Positions 14,332 through 24,986 of a stretch of 64,000 bases of DNA are shown here, piece by piece. The number at the start of each line of letters is the position of its first letter. Position 1 is the first letter of the stretch. Below the pieces are notes generated by a model, which worked only from the letters and a program-made list of their open reading frames with translations, was not told the origin of the DNA and made no database searches. Source of the DNA: Hawksworthiomyces lignivorus. Lineage: Eukaryota > Ascomycota > Sordariomycetes > Ophiostomatales > Ophiostomataceae. A program made the translations under genes and the position numbers. Where the stretch lies: contig NTMA01000072.1 of the NCBI GenBank assembly GCA_002917075.1, forward strand, positions 62,001-126,000, in the 5' to 3' direction.

Positions 14332-14349
14332 TTTTTTTTTTTTTTTTTT
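14332..14349. repeat. Poly(T) tract, 18 bases
   Basis: An uninterrupted run of 18 T on the plus strand, with no gene nearby that it would serve. Confidence 0.8.
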
Positions 14350-17300
14350 GCGACAAGTGTGGAGAAGAATGTTACGAAATCAACGGTCGTATCCCTATTT
14401 GGGAATGAATCAACGCCATAAACTGTAATACTCGTGTTCACAGCAAAACACAGGCACGAGTAGATCACCACATACGACGAGGCTTGCAATCAGCCTGACC
14501 TGACAAGATTAGTCATAATCGGCGGCCGCCGTTCATGTTTTGCGCCTTGCCTCTTCAGAAGTAAAAAAGTGGGTCAACTATTATCAGTTGTCGCTGGCGC
14601 AGGGAGAGAAAGAAGATGAGGCAGAGAAGGCACGGCTCGCTCCAAGCACTAGCTATTCCCGATGGTTGGGCAAACTGTCTGGCAGAGCTACTAGTAGGTG
14701 TGGCGTGGCGTGTGGGCATGCTGGGGTCCAATGACATAGCTATCTACTCCGTATTAAACCCTGCACAGCAAACTAAAGATTGTGTCGCTCTGCTATTCAG
14801 TTGGTGTTTATGGTGCGTCTTTAGGTCTCTTCACAAAAGTGGAAGTCGCATAGGAGTTCTTTAGGCGACACCGCATTGGATGGTACCTGCAGAATGTATC
14901 TTTGTGGCCAAGAAAGAAAATAAGAGCAGCGGAAGTCTCTCTTCTTCCCTGTTCAATTTTGTTCCAGCTCGTTGAGCTCGACCATTCGTTGGCTTCGCAG
15001 TCTTGTTACTTTGATCGCATTAATTGCACACGGGCTTTTTTCGAATGTGCCTTGCCGTGAGGGTTGGCAATCGAAAGAAAGAAGAGTAAAGGAGTAAACT
15101 TCAGTGGCAGTTAAACTACAAACTAGACCCGGTAAATCCGGCGAATCGACAGAACGTATCGTTCTCACCAATGCAGTCGATGATTTGCCAATGTATGCCC
15201 CCTCGAAATTTTGAAATCGACCTTGGGCCTCGCGCCTTGTCATAAATTGAAATCTATTCGACAGCGCCTCGGCAGTGAAAAAAAATGACCTCCTGTCGTT
15301 TTCCCGCCGCAATGAAGGTCCTACCGACGAATTTGCCATAGAACTTTTGCCCTACCTAGTCGACCGACCTACTAGTTTGTTAACTTCTCAGCGCGGACAC
15401 TTTTTTTGCCATCTGCATTGCTCGTCATTCATTCCAGGCCCCCGTTTTGTGACAGTCATATTTTCATGCTGTAGCCTTGTTTGCAGCTGGATTCCTACCC
15501 AAGCTTTTCTCACTTTCCCCTTAACCCTTCCTCAAGCTGAAGTCCGCCCCGCTGTAAAAAAGAGGGTTGTCGGTCGGCTGACTGGCATACGATATACATA
15601 CGGAGTTGTCGTAATAGTATGGAGTATGTGCGCTTATGAAAAGAAGACTGCTTTCGTGAGGAGGCCACCCCTCCCCCTCCCTTCTATCAGCCACTCCCTC
15701 CCTCGGAACCCCTGCTCTCCTGCTGTAACCTTTTCACCACAATCCTTGCCGTCTGTCATCCCTCCTACTTTTGCCATGCTCGCCCTTCTTTGCGTTTTTC
15801 CTGCAGCATCAAGTAGGAGTCAGACTACACATGCCGCTTATCCATCTGGATGCTAACCCCTCTGAAGGAATAGGGCATGTATCGCATGTATCGCACGGAT
15901 CTAGGTCACAGTGGCCGTGGCCAGGCCCATCTCCTGGGAGAGTGCTGTCCATACTGGTTGTGTTCTACAGAATGCGACCGAACACTTCTAAATATTAATT
16001 GACCCTGTTGTCGTCATAGCCCTTGCAGAAGATGAGAATTAGGTATTATTAGAAGGGCTGCCTCCCTCTGATTCAGTAAACTTGATCCTTTTTTGGCACA
16101 GCGATGGCTTTCCTAATTCGCACACCTAAAAATTCAGTGCTCAGCGGCCTATCTAGCTAGCACTTCTGCTGGGTTTATTGATAATGGGCAATCATCACCG
16201 CGAGCCACCTCGTTGCCTCTCCTTCGTACGATACTCGGTACATTGTACACACGTGCTATTGGGAGCTCGGGGACGCGATTCTGCTAATATGCATCTTGTC
16301 ACTCCTTATCTTTATCCCTTCTTTTGACGAGTGTCAGGGTCCTTGCCAACAAAAGAACTGTGCTTTTCACCTTCCATAAAAGACACAAGCTGTGCTGGGG
16401 GAACCCGGCGCATTTGGTCCGTTCACTGCAAAACATGTGGATATCCAGTGAACGGCCCCGCCGAAGGAAGAACAATGGAAGAATTATCCTAGCATTCCAT
16501 GCTTTGCACGTTCTTCTTTGTCTCGCGAGAGAACAAAAAGACGTGGCATTTCTGCAGAGCAAAGACAGACAGCGCTCCGAGCTTCATCGCTGTGCCTTTG
16601 CTCTCTTCTCTTACTCGCTGCTCTTGTCTTGTACCATGTTTGTGCGTATGTAAGTTGTACGTAGTCTTAATTCCTTGTGATAGGAGAATATTACGCAATG
16701 ATTGATACAGGTTCTCCTGTATCTTTCATTTCTTGCGTCTTGATTGTTTGTCTAGTCGTATCTGTTGTGGTCGAGCATGCAGGTCGCGAGCATGCATGTC
16801 GCGGAGGGGTGTACGAATCCCCACTGGCGGCTCTTGGACAGTGAAAGTGAGCGTGTGCTTGTCCTTCTCGAAGTTCCCGACTCTCACCCCCCCTCCCGGC
16901 AAACTCACCTCCCTGCTGTTCCTTTTGCTTTTTGGGACGCCAGGGGAATTAAAACAGAGGCGCTCTCGGAGGAAGCGAATAGCTTCCACTGTGACTAATC
17001 GTCGACCCGGCTGTCTTGGTTTAGCGACTGCCCGCTGTCTCTCCCGCCTTGCAGTCTTGCAACATTCCTGGCTTTGGCGGACTTCTGTCCGGAAATTGCC
17101 TTTGGCGATATTTGTCCTTCTTTTGCGGCCGCTCTTTCATTTCCTTTTCGTCTTCTGTGGCTTTTCAGAAAAAAACGGCCGCGAACTTGGTCTCGAGGCT
17201 GCTTTCAAGGAATTTCTCCCTTTTTCCCAATTTCGCCTTGTCTTATTGAGAGATACGAGAACGACCAGAAAAGCCTTATGGAAAGCAACAGAAGGCACCA

Positions 17301-18796
17301 GAAGGCAAAAGCAAACAGTAGCGGACATATGTGCAAAGGAGACTGATCTTGCTCTCAGCAGCAGCAGATGATCCAATGAGCAAATACTCATGAATGATCG
17401 AATATACTCACCATCGTGCATTGCACTCCGGAGTGGGTGTTCGTTCCTTCGTTCTCCATGCCATGCTCCACCCCAGTTCGGGGTGTGGGCGTGAAAGTAT
17501 TAATTCCTTAAAAGCAGGGGCAGCAGCATGTGCCCCGGTTTTGGTGGCAGCCGGATTGGTTGGTTGATTGCTTCTTTCTTCTGGCCTCGTTTTCTTCAGC
17601 GAAACGGCGGCGGTAAATACATAGAAAAAGAGAGCACAGGGACAGAAGGCTTGTGGTGTAGGTATGATGTCTCATAGCGTCCTTCTTGCTGTTTTTGGCA
17701 TTACGTCCGCTGTTTTCTCTGCTTTGTATGTACGTACTTAGTGGACTGCTACCTTCTCTCCTCAAACCCAGCCTTGCCTCAGCCACTGCGCAGCTGCACA
17801 GTAACGTCTTCTCACTCGCTATCTGCTCCCCCTCCCCCCTCTCCCTCTTCCTTCCGTCTTTTAGCTTGTACCCGTTGGCGGAACTAATTGCTACGCAAGA
17901 GGGACACTGTAAAAAAATACGCAAGAGAAGCATCACAAAGAAGGGCGCCACTGTGCTCCAGTCCCAAGTCAATACTCCGAACGCCCTTCCCTTTCCTCTT
18001 TTGCTTGTTAGTGTTTTCCCTCTGCTTTGGGCTCCCACATTTTGTTTTCATTGACTGACCGTTTATTTACTCTTGTCTACCCTCTTTGTCTTGAGCTCTT
18101 CCTGTAACTTACATACATTTGTGTATATATAACACTCCGTTGGCCGCCACTTTTTTCTCCCCCAGGTTCCTGACCTCGATGCCTATTTATGCTTTGCATA
18201 CTGCTCCTCCATTTTCCTCGTGATAACATAAACGTGCTCTTTTATTCGCCGTCATCGTTGTTTCTTTCTTCCTTTCTGCCTTTCTGCTCGTCTTTATTAC
18301 CTATCTCCTTTCTTTCTTTGATCCATCTTCACTTCAGCCTTTAGTGCCACCGTCCTGCTGTGTATCGTCTACCTGAACGGCTGCTACCGCTGTCACACGG
18401 CTCGACTCCACTGTGAACATTGCTCCATATGTACACCTAAGTTCCAGCACAAAGCTCCTGTTTTGGTTTACAACTAGCAGCACGACAGTACATACCGGTT
18501 CATGCTAAGCCAAGACTCTCGCTTTGGCAACCGAGACTTCACTTTTTGCTTCTTGCGAGATAACTCAAACTTCCTCCCATTGAGCCAACCCAGAAGACGG
18601 GGCACGCTGCCCCCGTCGACGCTCACTGTGCTCTGACATCTGCACACCTTCAAGGTCATTCTCTGCTCTTCTAGACCTCCTGCTGCTAGGTAGCCGCCAC
18701 TAGCCTCTGCACGCTCGTTCTACAATGCTTCCGAGACAATGAACAATTCTCAGGAATACAACAAAACGAATCTAGACGCCAGTATTCTTCATCCAG

Positions 18797-18851
18797 GTAC
18801 GTTTTGTTTCTTTGTGCTCGACTTTTTACCTTCTTTTGGCTCGCCTTCCAG
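18797..18851 (+). other. Candidate 55-bp intron in the 5' leader of the C2H2 regulator
   Basis: The sequence starts GTACGT and ends TTCCAG with a pyrimidine-rich interior, so it looks like a spliced leader intron. Splicing it after the upstream ATG at 18739 shifts the frame into a stop, while the frame from ATG 18895 is unaffected. That is the main reason for preferring 18895 as the start. Confidence 0.45.
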
Positions 18852-18894
18852 TCTTCCAACCGTCTATGGTCTTACTAGTTTGCAGCTAACTCGG

Positions 18895-21800
18895 ATGGAT
18901 ACAGGGCATGTAAATAGTTCTACTGCCTTTGAATACCGTCAATACGCTGCCAGCCTACCTCACGGTAATATTCTGGGCTCTGCTAGCTTTGAGGCTTCTC
19001 CAACTCAGTCTTTTCCCTCGCCCCACGCTGCATCCGACACCACGGCGTCTGCAATAACCTTCCAGACGGGTGGAGGAACAGAGGGGGCCAGCATCTGTGA
19101 CGCCTGCCAGAAGACCTTTAAACGCCGCTGTGACCTCAACCGCCACCGCAAAATCCATACCCGGCCGCACAAGTGCCCAGTACTCAATTGCGAGTATAAC
19201 AGACGAGGTTTCCCAACAACGCAAGAGTGCCAGCGACACATTGATGACCGTCACTCGGACAAACCGCCCGACTTTAAGTGCCAATTCCCGCCATGCACAT
19301 ACAGCTCTAAGCGTGAGTCGAATTGCAAGCAGCACATGGAAAAGACACACAATTATAAATACGACCGTAGCCGGCAAAGCCATCGTGCTAGTGGTGAGGC
19401 TGTCGAAACTGCTACCACCGTCGCAGTTCCTACTACCACTTTCACTGCGATTTCCGCCCCCACAACCCCTGCGATTCAGCCCCTGGGTCACTTAACCGCC
19501 AATCCAATGCAACCACCAACTTCGTCGCCTATTGATGATTTTATTCTCTATCCGGATCAGGCAACCTCCACCATGCAGAGTCCGCTAGACGGAGGCGTTG
19601 TGTATAACAACGCCGTCGTAGGCCCTGGTGTTGGCAGCATTGGCGGCGATGGAATTGATATGCTGGATGGGTCAACTGTAGTCGCAAATTCTTATGTACC
19701 CTGGGAGTCTCCTCTTACGCAACAAGAAGAAATATCAAGACAAATTTCCTCTACCGTCTACCGCATTGATCCGCGGCTGACTGCTCAGGAGGGTCCAGCT
19801 GGTCCGCTGCCACACCAGATCCAGTATCCCAAGTCCATCGGATTTCCTGCGGGCGCCGGGTACCGCAACCAGCTGCCCACATCCAATGCAAACTACCCTG
19901 CGCTTTCTCCCTATACGCCCAATTTGCAAAACAACGTCGCGTATTATAATTCTCCACAAACACCATTGTCCTCTGAACCAGCAATTCCCCACCCACTTAC
20001 ACCTTCATGGCCGCTTCCGCTAGATGCTGCACAGCGTATCGCACAGCACCAATATGCGACGTCACAACTTCCAGGAAACGACACTGAGTTTGTCCATGCT
20101 GGGGTGGGTGCTGCAGACCCTCCAGCTAAGCTTCAACAAACTACTTCCCCGGTCGCTCACACTAGCAAAAATCTAAAGCGGGATAGACGCGCTGACGATA
20201 GCGATGATGCGGCCAGTGACAATGACAATCGCCCACCAAAGAGGCAAACGCTGCCCGGTGGCCTCGACGAGATCGACGAAGAGCAAATGCCTTGCCCATT
20301 TCATGTGACCGATCCTGCATACTTTTATCGGGGCAACGAGGAACGATTCTCTCCCTGCCACACCCGACATAAATATATTTCCACCCTGTTGTGAGTTTGT
20401 ATCTTGTGGTATATCCTCCTAAACCATTTTAACAAATTTGTGTCGCCGTAACTAACATCATTTTGTTCTCAGTCGCCATCTTGGCAGAGCCGCGCATAGC
20501 CTCGTGATCAGCGAGAATAGCGCGTCTTCATTTGGCGTCGTCGAGGAGAACAGACCACAACCACAAACTGGTCTCTGCCGGCGATGCTGGACCGCATTCC
20601 ATGACCAGGGAGAATTCAACACACACATTAGGGCTGGTCGACAGTGCGCTCGAGTGTCGCGCAGCAAACGTGAAAAGTATAGACTCATTCGCGAGACATT
20701 TTGCGCGCCCCCAAACGGAGTCAACCAACCTTCAGCTGCCAATCCACCAGCTCTGCAGCCCTCTGCCCCAATCCAGCCCAATTCGGGCCCGCCTCAGCTT
20801 AGCAGCAATCAAACACAAGCAGCTGCCGTCTTGCCAGGTTCCTTAGGCAACGCTGCTACCAGTCCAGATATCAAAATTTCGCCCACACAGGCGCAACCGA
20901 AGCCAAGTGTTCTGGGGCTTGGGCATAGGTCGCATCCTTCTGCTGGCAGTGCAACGCTGGCCGAAGCTGGAGGATATATAAGCCATAACGAATTTCAGAT
21001 GCGACTAGATGATGCAGAAGGACGCTTAAACTCGCGCATGGACAATGAAGTTGCGCGTCTGGACAACGGAGTAACGGGTCTGGGCAACCAAGTTGCGGGT
21101 TTGGGCAACCGTCTGAATGAGGTGACTGCTTTGCTGCGCATGGTGGTACAAAGACAAAATCTGGGCCAAGAAAACGCCATGCTACGGGGCCTTGGCCCCC
21201 GCCGAGCTGGTGAAGGCTCGCTGAACAACAATGCCAACACCACGATCAACAGAACTGGAGATGATGTTGGGAGTCAAGGTGACCAGTTCCGGTCAGTTGC
21301 TGTTGAGACAGAACGGGAGAGCCTCGTCGGCGGGATGGACCGACAGACCAATGTAGAAGAAGACGACCGTGGTGACTTGGACATGGGACACGAAGATGAT
21401 GACAACAGCCAAAACCGTGGTAGTCAGAGCCAAATTGAGCCTGGCGAAGCTAGTCAGATGCTTGCTGGCATTGGCGAGCCGCAGCAGCGGACGATGTCTG
21501 GGCTGTCGTCCAGCTCAGAAGCGTCCTCTGTGCTCCATGTCGTCCCGCCCCCTGCTCCACTGATGGATGATGATCGTCAGATATTGAGGCAGCAGAGCTT
21601 GAATCAGGAGCGTGCGCAGGACCGCACTCAGCAGCAGCAGTCACAGCACCAGCAACAACAGCAACAGCTGGCGAACCATGAGGAGCCCGTCATTGTCCCG
21701 TACGGGAGGACAGAGACCTTGGCCGACTCAGGTTATGGCGGCAGCAGTGAGAACCGAGTGGCCGAGCGGCAGAACCAGAATGACACCTCTGTTCCAAGGA

Positions 21801-22042
21801 GAGCGCCCCCCCTGGCTCCTCCCTCTGCGCCTAACAACCTCGATGATACCATTGCTTCCATGGTAGGAAGTAGTAGGGCAGATGCATTGCACGAAAGCCA
21901 TGCTTATGTGACGAACGAAGGTGGCGGCGCCGGCGCTGAAGTTGATGACCTTGACGATGGCGTTGCGGAGCCCCAGATGTTTGAATACGTGTATGAAGAA
22001 TATGACGAAAGTTGGCATCCCTTGGTGAATGGCACGGAGTGA
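18895..22042 (+). CDS. Large C2H2 zinc-finger regulator with fungal CPF-type domain
   Basis: Two open frames (to 20390, and from 20473) are joined by an 82-bp intron with GTGAGT donor and TTCTCAG acceptor, giving 1021 residues from ATG 18895. An in-frame ATG at 18739 would add 52 residues that look like translated intron. Residues 68-88 form a classical C2H2 finger (CDACQKTF...H..H), followed by two C2H2-like fingers near 93-120 and 129-152. A second module spans the splice site: CPF-DP-Y, then a cysteine and HLGRAAH, then CRRCWTAF...H...C near 534-558. This layout is typical of many fungal nuclear proteins. Downstream come a heptad-like segment (RLDDAEGRLNSRMDNEVARL), glutamine-rich runs and an acidic C-terminus. 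It is likely a nuclear DNA-binding regulator; targets are unknown. It converges on the chitin deacetylase gene, and the very long 5' spacer may hold its control region. Confidence 0.88.
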
Positions 22043-23051
22043 TGAAGTGTACGATTTTGCTGACGATTTGTACTATATACCAGTTTTTTTCTTGTTTCTG
22101 TTCGTCTCTGCAGTTGCTTTTTTTCTTCTTCTTTGTGCTTCGTTATAGATAGAGATTCTTCGGTATATGATTAGGGACGGATTTTCTTCCTGGGCAACTT
22201 TGGCTTTGCTTTTTTTTTCTTTGTCTATTTATTGTTTTGTCCATCTCCTATCTTGCCTGTCTTCGCTTCGATTCCTCTTTTTTTAGTTTACGTGTTTCGT
22301 TTCTGCTTTTTCTGCTTATAGACTTGGGATCAATTTTGGGTTATAGATAAAATGAGGGCAACCTCAACTTGGGCAACATGGCCTGCCCAAGTTCTCTGAG
22401 TTCCTCCTTCCTGTTTTGGTGTTGTGCAAGGTGTGGGAGAGAGAAGAAGAGAAAGACGGGAAGGAATCAACGAAGAGGGCTAAATTAAGGCCTCGAAGAA
22501 GAAGGAACATTCTGCCATCTTCTATTTCTGGTTTTGGTTTGATGTCTGGATTTGGGTCATGGCATTTCTTTATGCACGTTTCGGTATCATATTCTCAGGA
22601 CGCTGTCTATCAATATATCACAACTAACAACCCGGAGGCGCTTATAGACGATAAACCAATCAACCAAATATTCAGAGTATATGCCACTATGATATTTCTA
22701 TTGTGACACTGTTGATTCCCGCCCTGGAACTCTCCTCCGATTGGTACAAGTCATCATTATAGAGAATCATTAAGAAGCAGTTGAGAGTAAAATATAGAAT
22801 GTATCATCAGATCGCGCCCTCTCTATCCAGATGCTCATATATACAATATTTTAACGAATCCGTTTTCTCTCCATTTTGTCGCAGGCCAACCAATCTCTTC
22901 AGGCTGGTCTGCTTTCCGCTGTACATGCGAAGCGCGAATTTTATGAGACAACGTTAATCGCATAGGGTCCACAAAGATATAAAGGGGGGAAAAAAATTAA
23001 ACGAAAACACTAGAACATCAACAAATTCCAAAAGGGAACCGCCATTTCCTA
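22043..23051. other. Convergent 3' spacer
   Basis: About 1 kb between the stop of the C2H2 regulator and the stop of the chitin deacetylase. T-rich sequence just after 22060 fits a 3' untranslated region. The 96-codon frame at 22416-22706 shows nothing recognisable. Confidence 0.5.
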
Positions 23052-24986
23052 TCACCGCGGTGTATCAGAGCAGGCACCAAACTGGGGCTGGCATGACTTG
23101 CCGCAGTAGTCGGCCGTTGAGCCACACCTATTCAGTCAGCACATGTGCGAAGGCCAGGACGAGATGATTGGGGAAGGGAAGTTGAATATGCTCACCATCC
23201 ATTCGCAGAACAGCAGTTGCCGAAGCGGCTGCCCAGACAGGTGATGCCTTTGCCGCAGTTGCCATCCTTGGTCGTCTGCAGCGCGCTGCTGCCTAATGGC
23301 GAGACCGCTACGGGTGTGGCGACGGCAGAAGCTGTGGCATGGCCGCTGCTCGCTGTCGTCTTGACAGCTGCAGATTGTGTGGTGCTGGCGCCGTGGTGCG
23401 CGTTGAGCGGGAGGTCGGGTACGAGGCCGCCGTCGCTGCCTTCGTTTTGGTCACCACCGCCGCCCGTCTTGGACGGACCCTTGCGGATGGTTGTCGAGGG
23501 TATCGCCGGATTTGTGCTGCTCGGGCCATCGTCGTCGCCGCTGCCGCCACCGCTACCGCCTCCGCTCCCCGTGCGGTACCAGTTCTCTTTCGGGTCGCCG
23601 AGGCACTCGCCAACCGTAACTGAGCGGTAGCCCTTGGCAAACAGACTTGTGAGGACATAATCGGTCAAGTTGTACACGGTCTGGTAGTGGATGTCGTGCT
23701 CGATCATGAGGAAGTTTTGCGTAGATGGGTTGGAATTGTCGACAGCGTCGTCCCAGATGTCCTTGCTGACCTGAATCTCCGTGGGGTCGTCGTGCAGATA
23801 TCCCTCAGTGTCGAGATCAAAGTAGATAACATGATAGCCGAGCTCAGAGAGGATGCTCTGGCAGCTCGATTCGCAGATCGAATATGGAGGTCTTGCTAGT
23901 CAGCGGTGCGGAGCTGCATAGATAGCGCCAAGGAGAAAAAAAAAACCGCTTACCTCATATATGCTGGGAAGAACCCGAGGATATCATTAAAGGCAATTTC
24001 GTTCCAGATAATCTGGTTGCGGTATTGCTGGTTTGTCAACTGGCTGGCATTTTGATGTGACCACGTATGGCTGGCCACCTGGTGGCCCTCGGCAATCATG
24101 CGCTGTCTCTGGTGTCAGTCTCTCTCATGTTTGTGTCTATTCTCCTGCTCCCCGTCTCTTTGCATAGGCTCTGCAACATACGCGGATGAAGCCGGCCCAC
24201 GGCTTGGAGTAGTCGTTGATCATGCCCTTGCCCAAATTGTTGCCCGTGATGAAGAAGGTTGCTTTCGCACCATAGCTCTATTAGGTCAGTATTAGTTGAC
24301 TGCGGGATTCTGACGGAGACAAAAGAAAAATACAGTGGACCTCGACCTACCGCAAACTTGTCGAGGAGGTCACCCGTATAGTTGTACGGGCCGTCGTCAA
24401 AGGTGACGGCGATGTCACCCTTATTGACGCAGTCGTATATTCCTAGACCGCCGTACAGGACGGAGCCTACGTGAGGCCGCGGCACCTGAGACGTATCGTC
24501 TCCCGACGGCTTTTGATTGGCGTCGCACCCGGAACCGTAGTTGATGAGACAGTCTGGCGCCGAGCAGTAATCGGGCGTCAGGCCACACCACCCTTCCGGT
24601 GAGCAGCAGTACCCCTTGGCGCAGCTGCCAAAGCCCGGCCCGCATTGCCCGTCCCGACCGCCGACCTGACGCCGGTTGAGGGCACGGGCTCGGATTTCGC
24701 CGTCTTCTCTTTCGAAATCCTCTCTCGTCTTAGGCCTCGGTGCGGCGTCCGAGCTGCTCGTGGTCCCCACCGCCTCCTTCGTCCCCCTCGTCTCGGCTCT
24801 CGCAGTATTTCCTACATTGGCCCCCGCCATCTCTGCCCTCGCGGAGGCTACCAGTTCCGACAGGAACCGCCGGCCGCCGCCCAGCAGCTTCGGGAGAGGC
24901 AGATCCCCATGTGGGCCGTGGGCTGCGACGTAGCTCGGCGCAGCCGCCAACAGCAGCGACAGGGCCGAAAACGGCAACAGGCGCAT
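23052..24986 (-). CDS. Secreted chitin deacetylase (CE4) with two CBM18 modules
   Basis: Five exons (24986-24351, 24277-24182, 24102-23954, 23891-23196, 23127-23052) give 550 residues; all introns are GT-AG and 62-79 bp. A signal peptide (about 1-22) precedes a linker with a possible Kex2-type site (NRRQ, 104-107). A cysteine-rich CBM18 chitin-binding module lies near 114-154. The NodB/CE4 domain carries TFDDGP (195-200, catalytic Asp and metal Asp), SHTWSH (255-260, metal histidines), RPPYS (294-298), FDLDTEGY and IEHDIH. A Gly/Ser/Thr-rich linker leads to a second CBM18 at the C-terminus (CGKGITC...CCSANGWCGS...), whose last part is in exon 5. It should remove acetyl groups from chitin in the wall or in host and substrate chitin, yielding chitosan. 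Polysaccharide deacetylase acting on another GlcNAc polymer is the alternative. It converges with the C2H2 gene. Confidence 0.93.

Larger units (their letters stand above)
3787..18738. other. Very long spacer (about 15 kb) without a supported gene
   Basis: This spacer separates the wall-protein promoter from the C2H2 regulator. The longest open frames are 3788-4630 (+, 280 codons), 16733-17371 (+, 212 codons) and 15275-15856 (+, 193 codons). None shows a known domain, convincing codon bias or homologous motif. The first begins in the promoter of the wall gene, and its early codons are just a CT-rich tract. Homopolymers occur at 10813-10841 (29 A) and 14332-14349 (18 T). The segment 7.7-9.2 kb has several medium frames on both strands that could be remnants of a decayed gene, but I recognise nothing. 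The last 2 kb before the regulator are CT-rich and probably include its promoter and leader. Confidence 0.55.

Noticed and set aside
15275..15856. 193-codon plus-strand open frame
   Set aside because: No recognisable motif, pyrimidine-driven Pro/Ser/Leu composition, no homologous blocks.
16733..17371. 212-codon plus-strand open frame
   Set aside because: Other frames on both strands are also open across the same bases, residue composition is Arg/Leu/Phe-biased without motifs, and no splice or start context supports it.
18739..18894. N-terminal extension of the C2H2 regulator
   Set aside because: It translates what looks like a leader intron (GTACGT...TTCCAG); splicing that intron breaks the frame, so the start at 18895 is preferred.
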